Assembly (NCBI RefSeq): GCF_014762745.1
Contig: NZ_JABURJ010000110.1
Span: 25,645 to 89,644 of the forward strand
DNA from: Kangiella sp.
GTDB lineage: Bacteria > Pseudomonadota > Gammaproteobacteria > Enterobacterales > Kangiellaceae
DNA: 64,000 nt
Reading direction: 5' to 3'
The notes below the pieces were generated by a model. That model was given only the letters and a program-made list of their open reading frames with translations, was not told the origin of the DNA and did no database searches. This document shows, piece by piece, positions 9,164 to 17,205 of the stretch. The first letter of the stretch is position 1. Each line of letters begins with the position of its first letter. Position numbers and translations under genes: made by a program.

Positions 9164-10206
9164 AATCAGTTTTAGTTTCCAGCCTTGCCGTATTGTTAGG
9201 CTTAGTCTTATCAAACACATCTAGCGCTAATAATGTTCCGCAGGCTACCGAACAAGCCCGTGTTGAACGAGCCCAGGAATGGATCAATTTTCTGGCCAGT
9301 GACGAACTTAAAGGGCGTAAAACCGGCACTCCAGAAATGAAGCAGGTTCATGCCTGGCTTGACCAGCGCTTTAAAGCTATAGGGCTAAAGCCGTTGCCAG
9401 AAACCGATTCCTATCGTCAGGAATTCTCTTTTGATCGCAAAGGTACATCAATCGATGCGGTTAATTACCTGGGGTTCATTGACTGCCAGTGTGACAACGA
9501 CAAGTTCATTATGATTGGCGCGCATTATGATCACGTTGGCCAGAACCCCGAGCTGGAAGGCGATATCACTTTTAATGGTGCCGATGATGACGCCAGTGGC
9601 GTGGTTGCGAGTTTAGTCATTGCAGAACTTTTAGCGAAGCAGGAATCTCTTCCGTTCAATATCATTATCGCTGCCTGGGATGCCGAAGAGATGGGACTGC
9701 TTGGCTCCAAACACTTTGCCGAAAACCCTCTGATTCCACTTGAGCAGATCGAAACAGGCATCATGTTTGAGTTAGTAGGCACTCCAGTTGAGGAGCACCC
9801 ACAAAGCGCCTGGATGACGGGTAATCAATATTCCAATTTGTTCGCGCTATTACAGGATGACTTTTCTAAAGCGGGCTGGTCACTGGATGCCGATCCTTTT
9901 GCGCAGATGGGTTTGTTCATGCGTTCGGACAACGCGCCTTTTGCATTAATGGATTTGACTCAACAAAAAGCAGAGCAGGTATTTAAGCATGGCCAACAGG
10001 CTGATATTACCGGCATTCCAATGCATGCAATTTCGGTTTGGCGTGGTCAAGATCATTACCATCAGGTACATGATGAAGCAGACATTATTGATGTGCCGAA
10101 TCTGGTAGCCCTTTCCGAAGTGATTGCAGCAGCGGTTGCTAACTTACCAGCGGATACCAAGGTGGTATGGAAAGAAAATCCTCACTTTAAATTTTCACGT
10201 CCATAA
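9160..10206 (+). CDS. secreted M28-family zinc peptidase
   Basis: 348 aa with an N-terminal signal peptide (cleavage near residue 23) and an M28 catalytic domain: AHYDH (121-125), ADDDASG (141-147) and WDAEEMGL (173-180), providing the HxD, Asp and Glu-Glu metal and catalytic residues. Probably a periplasmic or secreted aminopeptidase. It overlaps kmo by four bases, so it is translated with the kynurenine operon. It might release tryptophan-containing amino acids, but that link is inference. A strong hairpin follows. Confidence 0.85.
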   Translation: MKSVLVSSLAVLLGLVLSNTSSANNVPQATEQARVERAQEWINFLASDELKGRKTGTPEMKQVHAWLDQRFKAIGLKPLPETDSYRQEFSFDRKGTSIDAVNYLGFIDCQCDNDKFIMIGAHYDHVGQNPELEGDITFNGADDDASGVVASLVIAELLAKQESLPFNIIIAAWDAEEMGLLGSKHFAENPLIPLEQIETGIMFELVGTPVEEHPQSAWMTGNQYSNLFALLQDDFSKAGWSLDADPFAQMGLFMRSDNAPFALMDLTQQKAEQVFKHGQQADITGIPMHAISVWRGQDHYHQVHDEADIIDVPNLVALSEVIAAAVANLPADTKVVWKENPHFKFSRP

Positions 10207-10224
10207 GTTATTTCGCGTATCCAG

Positions 10225-10270
10225 GTTGGGTTACAGATATTATCTCGTAACCCAACACCTACTTTTTTTT
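10225..10270. terminator. terminator between the kynurenine operon and the HIT gene
   Basis: A 10-bp perfect stem, gttgggttac (10225-10234) / gtaacccaac (10247-10256), is followed after six bases by eight or nine Ts on the plus strand. It separates convergent genes and probably ends the kynurenine operon. Confidence 0.75.
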
Positions 10271-10279
10271 GACCTAAAG

Positions 10280-10708
10280 CTAAACCTCTTTAAAGCCAAA
10301 ATTTCCCTTCAGCTCGGCTAACAAGGGGCTGACTTCCTTAATTAGCTCATTATCACCATAATGAATCGGCTTCTTCACTCCCCAGATAGGGCCAGGCCAG
10401 GCTGGATCGTTTTTGTAACGTGCAATGTGATGAATATGTAACTGAGGAACCAGGTTCCCCAGCGCCGCCACATTCATCTTGTCCGCCTTAAATACCTTTG
10501 CCATGGTTTGTAAGAGAAAGTTGGACTCTTCCATCACATTGATCTGTTGCGCTACCGACAGTTGATACAGTTCTTTTATATCATTAACTCTTGGCACCAG
10601 AATGGCCCAGGGGTATTGCTTGTCGTTCATCCATAGCAATTTGCATAAATTAAAATTGCCCAGTTCAACAGTGTCCTGGGCTAATGTTTCATTTAAGGTA
10701 AAACTCAT
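10280..10708 (-). CDS. HIT domain protein (putative nucleotide hydrolase)
   Basis: A 142-aa histidine-triad protein. LHIHHIARY near residue 90 corresponds to the HxHxH active-site motif, here followed by RYKNDPAWPGPIWG as in proteobacterial HIT proteins related to diadenosine tetraphosphate hydrolases. Length is typical. It lies 23 nt downstream of mrcB on the same strand and may share its transcript. Substrate not determined. Confidence 0.85.
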   Translation of the reverse strand: MSFTLNETLAQDTVELGNFNLCKLLWMNDKQYPWAILVPRVNDIKELYQLSVAQQINVMEESNFLLQTMAKVFKADKMNVAALGNLVPQLHIHHIARYKNDPAWPGPIWGVKKPIHYGDNELIKEVSPLLAELKGNFGFKEV

Positions 10709-10731
10709 TAAACATCCTTAGTTTCCTGTCT

Positions 10732-13053
10732 TTATTGCTGTGACAAAATTGGCTGGCAATCAGCGGTCGCTTTGGGTGCTGTTCCTCGAAGATAAGGCAC
10801 GCTCACTGCATTCTGGCAGTCATCCGTTGCCAACAATCCGCTGCGATAATCCACCAGCTTCCATTCAATATTGTCATGATAGCCGATATCGATCGGAGCC
10901 GTATTAATACCCGCAAACAGATCCGTGAACACAGGTAGCGCCGCAGTAGAACCGGTGATATTAGCATCCTTGTTGTCATCTCGACCAACCCAGACTACCG
11001 CCAGATGTTCGCCTGACAGCCCCACGAACCATGAGTCTTTCAGGTCATTGGTTGTGCCCGTTTTCCCGGCAAACGACGTAAATGGATTGGATCGATGAAG
11101 GTACTTGGCCGTGCCCTGCTCGACAGCCAATTGCATGGCGGCCTTAACCAGATACACATTCAGCTCACTGGCGATTCTTTCTGAATCGACCGGATAGCGA
11201 TCCAGCAACTGGCCGCCGTTATCAGTCACGGCGATGATTGATGAAGGCTTAATACGCAATCCGTTACTGGCAATGGATTGATAAAGCTGCAACAACTCCA
11301 GCGGTGTCAGTTCAAGTACGCCAAGTGGCAAAGCATCCAAAGGGCGAACTTCTTTTTCAACACCAGATTTCTCGACAAAATCAGCTAATCGTTGAATTCC
11401 GACTTCCTGACCTAAACGTGCCATCGCTACATTGTAGGACTCACTTAGCGCCCGGTAGAGCGGTACCATGCCGTGGAAATTACGGTCAAAGTTTTGCGGC
11501 TCCCACATGGTGCCATCTCTTTGCTCTAAGGATAACGGGAAGTCGCTGACGTTTGACGACAGGTTATAATCAGAATTTTGCTCCAGCGCAGCCAACATAA
11601 CGAAAGGCTTGATCACGGAACCAATTTGACGTCGAGCATCAATCGCGCGGTTGTAACCAGCGAAGCCTGCCTTTCGATCACCAATTACTGCCAGAATATG
11701 TCCGCTCTGGCTATCGCTGATAATCGCGGCCGCCTGCAGGCTACCCTCTTCCTGCTGACGCTGCTTTTCGATATCGTTAATGGATTTTTCAACGGTACGC
11801 TCGCTGTACATCTGAATCACCGGGTCAAGCGTGGTGAAAACATTCAGTCCTTCTGAATTTAATTCATCATCCGAGTAAGAATCCTGTAGTTGACGACCCA
11901 CCAAATCCATAAAGGCCGGCACATTTGATAAATGAATACTTGGCTTTCTGACCAAAGATAAGGTCGTCTGTTTTTCCTGCTTGAGTTCGCGCTCAGTCAA
12001 AGTGCCGGACTGATGCATCAATTCAAGCACCAGGTTACGTCGCTTCATGGCATTCTCAGGATGACGGCGCGGGTCATAGACTGAAGGGCCTTTTAAAATA
12101 GCCACCAGCAAAGCTGATTGAGCTGGCGTTAAATTTTCAACTTCTTTATCGAAAAAGAATTTGCTGGCAAGCCCTACCCCATGAATGGCTCGTGGGCCAT
12201 CCTGCCCGAAATAGACTTCGTTGAAATAGGCTTCCAGAATTTCATCCTTTTCATAATGAACCTCCAGCAAAACCGACATCACCGCTTCGCGGAATTTACG
12301 CCACAGGCTGCGTTCATTAGTCAGGAAATAGTTTTTGACCAGTTGTTGCGTTAGCGTACTGCCACCCTGAGTACCACCATCGGAGGTTACGTTGTGCCAC
12401 AAAGCACGTGCAATCGCTTTGGGTGACACGCCGCTGTGCTCATAAAAATCGCGGTCTTCAGTAATGATCAATGCCTTGATCAGGTGCTCAGGAATCTGAT
12501 CCAGTTTAACCAGAATACGATCTTCCAGACGGTTTGGATAAATCTGCCCAATCAGTAAAGGATCAAGTCTTGCCATCTGTAATGGCTCGCCCAACACATG
12601 ATCTTTTAGTTGGCTGACGCGCCCATTACGCAGGCTAAAAGCAATCTGACGGGCTGGCTGCTTTTCATCCCAAAAGACGAATGGACGAACATGGATATAA
12701 TAATAATCGCCATATTGTTCGTAGTCACCCGCTCGCGTCGCTTTGACAGCCTTGCGGTAACCCAGAAGCTCCAGCTCCTGCTCAAGCCGAGTGGGAGTCA
12801 GTGACTTGCCATTCATCAGCTCAAGCGGCTGCGCATAGACCTTGGCTGGCAGCTGCCAACGATTGTCATCAAACTGACGCTTGATCACCATGTCGCAATA
12901 GATAACAAAGGCAGTAAACAAGGCAACGAAAATCAGGCCTCCCCGCAAAAATACCTTTTTCCAGGGTATTTTGCGCCAGAAGGATTGGTTAGTTTGCTTT
13001 GACTGCTTCTTTTTCGAGGATTTTGCGCTTTTCTTTACTGGTTTTTTAGCCAT
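10732..13053 (-). CDS. mrcB: penicillin-binding protein 1B
   Basis: A 773-aa bifunctional peptidoglycan synthase. A Lys-rich cytoplasmic tail and one membrane segment (about 32-48) are followed by a UB2H-like region, then the GT51 glycosyltransferase (EDRDFYEH near 195, GGSTLTQQLVKN, FNEVYFGQ). The transpeptidase has SVIK (serine near 476), SYN and KTGTT (near 662). The UB2H region marks it as PBP1B rather than PBP1A, and implies an LpoB-like partner that is not in this window. Confidence 0.93.
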   Translation of the reverse strand: MAKKPVKKSAKSSKKKQSKQTNQSFWRKIPWKKVFLRGGLIFVALFTAFVIYCDMVIKRQFDDNRWQLPAKVYAQPLELMNGKSLTPTRLEQELELLGYRKAVKATRAGDYEQYGDYYYIHVRPFVFWDEKQPARQIAFSLRNGRVSQLKDHVLGEPLQMARLDPLLIGQIYPNRLEDRILVKLDQIPEHLIKALIITEDRDFYEHSGVSPKAIARALWHNVTSDGGTQGGSTLTQQLVKNYFLTNERSLWRKFREAVMSVLLEVHYEKDEILEAYFNEVYFGQDGPRAIHGVGLASKFFFDKEVENLTPAQSALLVAILKGPSVYDPRRHPENAMKRRNLVLELMHQSGTLTERELKQEKQTTLSLVRKPSIHLSNVPAFMDLVGRQLQDSYSDDELNSEGLNVFTTLDPVIQMYSERTVEKSINDIEKQRQQEEGSLQAAAIISDSQSGHILAVIGDRKAGFAGYNRAIDARRQIGSVIKPFVMLAALEQNSDYNLSSNVSDFPLSLEQRDGTMWEPQNFDRNFHGMVPLYRALSESYNVAMARLGQEVGIQRLADFVEKSGVEKEVRPLDALPLGVLELTPLELLQLYQSIASNGLRIKPSSIIAVTDNGGQLLDRYPVDSERIASELNVYLVKAAMQLAVEQGTAKYLHRSNPFTSFAGKTGTTNDLKDSWFVGLSGEHLAVVWVGRDDNKDANITGSTAALPVFTDLFAGINTAPIDIGYHDNIEWKLVDYRSGLLATDDCQNAVSVPYLRGTAPKATADCQPILSQQ

Positions 13054-13144
13054 TTCACTTTATCGGTATCAATCTCGTGACTATGATAGTAGCAAATTCA
13101 AGCACACTAATGTTATGCCTTCTATAGCAAAATCTGACAAAAAT

Positions 13145-13696
13145 ATGGCGCGTCTGTTCTTTGCCATAGCGCTACCGCAGGATCTGAGAAACAAGCTGGA
13201 GCTACTGCAAAAGATGTGTCCATTCACTGGACGCCCCGTCAGCGCTCATAATTTCCACATAACCCTGCTATTTTTGGGTGAACTTCCACGTACACAGCTG
13301 GATGACATTATCGAAGCCATTGTAATTCCGGCTATTAAACCTTTCCAGATTGAACTTAACCAGTTTGCTTATTACCCTAAAGCCGAAGTGGGCTGTCTTG
13401 AAGTCGCTCCTAGTGAGAAACTCACAGAACTTCATCAACATATCAGCCGCAATCTCAAGCAGGCCGGGATTCACATCAAACAGTCCACTAAACCCTTTCG
13501 TCCCCACATTACCCTTTATCGCGATGCCGTGGTTAACACGGAAATAACTCAGTCAGTTCACCACCAACTAAAGGTTAATCATTTTTGTTTAATGGAGTCT
13601 CAGTTTAATCAGAAAGGTGTTTATTATGAGGTCATCGAAGAGTGGCCAACCTATGAGCCAACCATTAAAGAACAGTTTTTTGGCATTAAAGACTGA
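13145..13696 (+). CDS. thpR: RNA 2',3'-cyclic phosphodiesterase (2H family)
   Basis: 183 aa from ATG 13145 (MARLFFAIALP). The two HxT motifs of the 2H phosphoesterase fold are present: HNFHITLLFLGE and FRPHITLYRD. The family hydrolyses 2',3'-cyclic phosphate RNA ends and can ligate tRNA halves in vitro. In-frame starts also exist at 13115 and 12971; the latter would overlap mrcB and is unlikely. Neither 13115 nor 13145 has a good ribosome binding site, so the exact start is uncertain. Divergent from mrcB. Confidence 0.88.
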   Translation: MARLFFAIALPQDLRNKLELLQKMCPFTGRPVSAHNFHITLLFLGELPRTQLDDIIEAIVIPAIKPFQIELNQFAYYPKAEVGCLEVAPSEKLTELHQHISRNLKQAGIHIKQSTKPFRPHITLYRDAVVNTEITQSVHHQLKVNHFCLMESQFNQKGVYYEVIEEWPTYEPTIKEQFFGIKD

Positions 13697-13721
13697 GGCC
13701 TAATGCATTAACTGAGTCATT

Positions 13722-15548
13722 TTAAGAAATGAGCTGCTCAAATTCTTTAACCAAACTATCTACTACAACAATCTGGTTACGACCTTTGCTTTTAGCGCTA
13801 TACATGGCTTTATCAGCGTCGGCAATCAAATCCATCAAGTCGTAACCGGACAGCTCGGTGCTGGTCACACCAAAACTCGCTGATATATCAAAACGATAGC
13901 CAGTTTCTGTGGTATCAATACGGGAAACTGCTTGACGACAGCTTTCCGCCAGCTGCTGTGCTTTTTCAAGGTTGCAGGCCGGCAGGAAAATGGCAAACTC
14001 TTCACCACCCAGACGCCCAGCCAAGTCATTCTGGCGACAACTGGCTTTAACCACTTCCGCCGTTTGCTGCAACACCCAGTCACCCACTAAATGACCATAC
14101 TTATCATTGATCGATTTAAAATAATCCATGTCGAACAGAATAAAGCCGACATCCTGCTTTTCTTGCTCGCTCCGCTGTAAAATCGCCTTAGCTGTTTCAT
14201 AGAAATGATGACGAGAACTTAAACCCGTTAGCTGGTCGGTTTGCGATTGTTTGCGTAAACGAATTTGATGACGCTTGATACGATAGGTCCAAAAAGCTAA
14301 GGTTCCCAGAAGCACCAAAGCCAAAGCCAATACCAGACGGTTATTAACCGCTTCTTTTTTTGCTAAATCCTGCTCAAGCTGGAGCAATAAGTTCTGTTGA
14401 TTAAGCTGCTCTATTTTCTGCTGCTTACTCTCGGTCTCATGCTCTACTAACTGATAAGCCAACTGCTTCGATGATTCATCATTTTTGTATCGGTTGATTT
14501 TAACCAAATACTCTTCTAGAAACTCTAAAGCCTGCTCCAAGTTACCTCGCTCTTTTAGTAGCTGAGAATTTAAATAATAGGCCTCCAACAACCAGGTCGT
14601 TACTGTTTCTCTATTATTCTTTTCAGCAGTCTCAATTGCTTTTGTTGCATAAAGCTGAGCTGAAACGCTGTCATCAACACCGCTTAAACTCAAAGCGTAT
14701 AAGGTGTAGTACCCTGTTGTTAAATAACTGTATCCCAATTTCTCAACTGCTGGCAGTTGTCGCTCAATATCCAATTTAGCCTGCTCAAATTGTCTGCTTC
14801 TTACACTATTGGCCAGCAAGTAAAATTTAGCAGACAAAGCATAAACCGGTTCTTTCTCAAAGCAGTCACTATAAGACTTATTAATATAGGCAGTTTGCTC
14901 AGAACGGATTTTAGTTAGCTCATACCATGTTTGAGCCTTAACAGCAGCGAGCAAACACCTCTCTTTAAGATTAGATAAGCTACTGTGTTCATTTAACTTG
15001 CCTAATGTTTCTTCAGCAAGCTCATATTGCCCCACTTCGTTATAAACAATCGCAGCAACCTGATAGATATAATTACGAATCGAATCTTCGGCACCACCGG
15101 CTTCTGTTAATACATTTTTTATCAACTCAAGAGCACCAACATAATCTTTATTCAAAACCTGCAGGTTTGCTAAAGCTAATTTAGTTCTAATGACTAAGGG
15201 CTTATTAACCTGACTGGCGATAACTTTCTGATAGTGGGCAATAGACTGTTCCGAATTGCCTTTTAAGGCTTCAGCATAACCTAATAAATAATCTCTTAAG
15301 GCCTTATTCTCTATATCGGGAAGCTCTAACTCTGAGATATAGTTGACTTGCTGTAAGAACTGCTGGGGATCTGTTGTTCTAAGATGGTTTGCTATTTTTA
15401 GCTCTTCGACATAAGTAATTTCGGTAGCCTGCAACAAGCCACCGAAAATACCAATTACTATTATTGAAAGTTTGTAAATCGATCGAAGGAAGCTATGCGA
15501 CCCTGATTTCTTCTTCCCTGGAATCATCTTCTGAAGCATCCTCGTCAT
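13722..15548 (-). CDS. TPR-repeat membrane diguanylate cyclase
   Basis: 608 aa: an N-terminal hydrophobic export segment (about 25-42), a periplasmic helical TPR-like region (about 60-370), one membrane span (about 401-420), and a C-terminal GGDEF domain with DMDYFKSINDKYGH and an intact active-site GGEEF near residue 513. It should make c-di-GMP in response to a signal sensed by the TPR region. The start overlaps the end of the borosin-like precursor gene by 56 nt; an in-frame ATG at 15527 is an alternative. Membership of the borosin-like transcript is inferred from this overlap. Confidence 0.85.
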   Translation of the reverse strand: MTRMLQKMIPGKKKSGSHSFLRSIYKLSIIVIGIFGGLLQATEITYVEELKIANHLRTTDPQQFLQQVNYISELELPDIENKALRDYLLGYAEALKGNSEQSIAHYQKVIASQVNKPLVIRTKLALANLQVLNKDYVGALELIKNVLTEAGGAEDSIRNYIYQVAAIVYNEVGQYELAEETLGKLNEHSSLSNLKERCLLAAVKAQTWYELTKIRSEQTAYINKSYSDCFEKEPVYALSAKFYLLANSVRSRQFEQAKLDIERQLPAVEKLGYSYLTTGYYTLYALSLSGVDDSVSAQLYATKAIETAEKNNRETVTTWLLEAYYLNSQLLKERGNLEQALEFLEEYLVKINRYKNDESSKQLAYQLVEHETESKQQKIEQLNQQNLLLQLEQDLAKKEAVNNRLVLALALVLLGTLAFWTYRIKRHQIRLRKQSQTDQLTGLSSRHHFYETAKAILQRSEQEKQDVGFILFDMDYFKSINDKYGHLVGDWVLQQTAEVVKASCRQNDLAGRLGGEEFAIFLPACNLEKAQQLAESCRQAVSRIDTTETGYRFDISASFGVTSTELSGYDLMDLIADADKAMYSAKSKGRNQIVVVDSLVKEFEQLIS

Positions 15549-15741
15549 CTTCCGCAGGAGCCAAAATTACTGACACATTGGTATTAGCCCCTAATAAACT
15601 TTCTAATTTAGCGATATTTTTTTCTTTTATCGCTTCTGCAAGCTCTTCTTCTAAGCCTAATGCCTTTAACTTAGATACTGATAATGATTGCTCTGAAGTA
15701 AGGTTAGCAATAGTTTCAAGAAGTTGTAAATTTTGGCTCAT
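15493..15741 (-). CDS. borosin-type RiPP precursor (SonA-like)
   Basis: An 82-aa protein with a strong ribosome binding site (AAAGGAG, 7 nt before the ATG). Residues 1-50 form predicted helices ending KLKALGLEEELAEAIKEKN then IAKLESLLG, closely resembling the borosin-binding domain of Shewanella SonA. Residues 51-63 (GANTNVSVILAPA) form a short beta-branched core, the expected target for backbone N-methylation. An acidic tail (64-82) follows. The methyltransferase gene lies 34 nt upstream. The precursor role is inferred from domain pattern and context; the methylated residues are unknown. Confidence 0.78.
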   Translation of the reverse strand: MSQNLQLLETIANLTSEQSLSVSKLKALGLEEELAEAIKEKNIAKLESLLGANTNVSVILAPAEDDEDASEDDSREEEIRVA

Positions 15742-15775
15742 AGTAATCTCCTTTAAGTGTTGATAAGACCATTAG

Positions 15776-16516
15776 TTACGATTTTTTCCTTAACGGTGGT
15801 ATCACAAGCGTTGTTTCCAGACTGGTCTCAACATTTGCTAATTGTTGTAATTGTATTTTTTCTATTCTTGATTCTTTTAATAATAGTGTTGATGACTCAT
15901 AAAGAATGACTTCGTGGTCTTCAGGATATATTGCATTCAGTTTCTTTTTGAGTAATCCAAGCTTTTCTTCTGTTGTCTCAAACTCTGTGAGTTCCTGATC
16001 CCCTGCAATCCCTATTTGCCAAAGCACCAGATAGGCGCTCGGCTCAATATTTTTGTTATGAACCATATACTGGGTCGTTTCGTAATGCTGACAGCCGAAC
16101 CTGCCTGGGTCAATAGCTAAATCAGCATATAGACAATCTTCTGCCGAAATTCCTGGCTCCATATGAGCCTCAAAGCCTTCCCTCTTCGCTGTTTCGATTA
16201 CTCGATGAGGAGCAAGTGCAAACACCCCAGGGTGACCATAGAATGCTGCACACACATTCTTGCCTGCTCTTACTTCATGCATTATCGCGGCAATCATTTC
16301 TTTATAGGTTTCAAGCCGCGACTTTCCCGACTGATAATATTGACCTAGGTCGTGAGTATTCGGATTAAGCTCTTTTATCCAGCTTCCCATCAAGCTACTT
16401 GCAACGGCTATGAACACGATATCAGCCTGCTCGATTTGCTGTTTTGATATGGGGGTCATGTGCACCATGAGCTTGATTCCAGTTCCTACACAGACCAGTC
16501 GACCCTTCTTGTTCAA
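15776..16516 (-). CDS. borosin peptide alpha-N-methyltransferase (SonM-like, split type)
   Basis: A 246-aa tetrapyrrole-methylase-fold enzyme. SAM-site motifs are LVCVGTG (7-13) and YGHPGVF (93-99). The Tyr/Arg set used by borosin methyltransferases is present: Y60/Y61, R67, Y71, Y93. MEPGISAEDCLYADLAIDPG (119-138) matches, from memory, the SonM family and not porphyrin-pathway enzymes. It should iteratively methylate backbone amides of the adjacent 82-aa precursor using SAM. The start is TTG, overlapping the GNAT stop (TTGA), with GGGGA upstream. Unlike fungal OphMA, substrate and enzyme are separate proteins. Confidence 0.88.
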   Translation of the reverse strand: MNKKGRLVCVGTGIKLMVHMTPISKQQIEQADIVFIAVASSLMGSWIKELNPNTHDLGQYYQSGKSRLETYKEMIAAIMHEVRAGKNVCAAFYGHPGVFALAPHRVIETAKREGFEAHMEPGISAEDCLYADLAIDPGRFGCQHYETTQYMVHNKNIEPSAYLVLWQIGIAGDQELTEFETTEEKLGLLKKKLNAIYPEDHEVILYESSTLLLKESRIEKIQLQQLANVETSLETTLVIPPLRKKS

Positions 16517-17019
16517 AACTTATCCCCAGTTCTTTCTTCGTACACCCAATAGCCATAATCTGGATCGTTCTTATAGTTATAAAAACCAAGGCCAATGACC
16601 ATACTTATACTGATTAAATTATCATGCTTTATTCGTCCGTATAACCTGCTTATCCCTATCTTTACTAAAATCTTATTAACCAATCCCTCAATGACTTCTT
16701 TAGCGATACCCTGATTAACAGAATCTTTGCTCAATATCACGCCTAATTCCCAGCCGTCCTCAAACATTCTTCGCTGGGATATTCCAATCAGACCAACCTT
16801 TGAATTGTCACTCTTTCTTCTTATAGCCCATAAAAAACTTCGGGGTTGGGGCTGGCTTAAGCTAAACAATTCCTTATTAAAACGCTCAATAGCTCCGCGT
16901 TGATTTAAAGGCTTCTCAATGCACCGCATTGTTATTGGATCCGTCAGCAGGGAAACATAAAATGACTCATCAGAGTCAGATACAATCGTCACGTAAAAAT
17001 GACTGGTACTAAATGCCAT
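16513..17019 (-). CDS. GNAT family N-acetyltransferase
   Basis: 168 aa from the ATG at 17019. It has the GNAT layout of ribosomal-protein/RimJ-type enzymes: IRRKSDNSKVGLIGI, then ELGVILSKDSVNQGIAKEVI (the acetyl-CoA loop region) and GFYNYKN near the end. An ATG at 17049 gives ten more residues, but it lies right against the TATAAT box at 17055-17060, so 17019 is preferred. It overlaps the methyltransferase start by 4 nt and is first in the borosin-like operon. A role in tailoring or self-protection is inference only. Confidence 0.8.
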   Translation of the reverse strand: MAFSTSHFYVTIVSDSDESFYVSLLTDPITMRCIEKPLNQRGAIERFNKELFSLSQPQPRSFLWAIRRKSDNSKVGLIGISQRRMFEDGWELGVILSKDSVNQGIAKEVIEGLVNKILVKIGISRLYGRIKHDNLISISMVIGLGFYNYKNDPDYGYWVYEERTGDKF

Positions 17020-17054
17020 ATTATTGGTTCTTTCATCAGTCATATGCACAACAA

Positions 17055-17060
17055 ATTATA
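17055..17060 (-). promoter_or_regulatory. candidate -10 box for the GNAT-borosin operon
   Basis: On the minus strand this is a perfect TATAAT. Transcription would begin near 17048, leaving about 28 nt of leader before the ATG at 17019. The sequence at the -35 position is poor, so an activator may be needed, or the box may be chance. Confidence 0.35.
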
Positions 17061-17150
17061 ACTCTGTACCCCCAAACCCTTCCGATAATACCCATCCAAC
17101 AAAAAAATAACCACCAGTTTATATTGTCCGATACGCTTAAAAATGGTTAC

Positions 17151-17173
17151 AAAAAAGGAAGCCATTGGCTCCC
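17151..17173 (-). terminator. terminator downstream of pepB
   Basis: On the minus strand a 7-bp stem (one G-U pair, 17167-17173 with 17157-17163, loop of three) runs into six Ts (17156-17151). It follows the pepB stop by about 30 nt. Confidence 0.75.
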
Positions 17174-17205
17174 TTTCGATTCACGCTCTCAATAACAGGC
17201 GCAAA

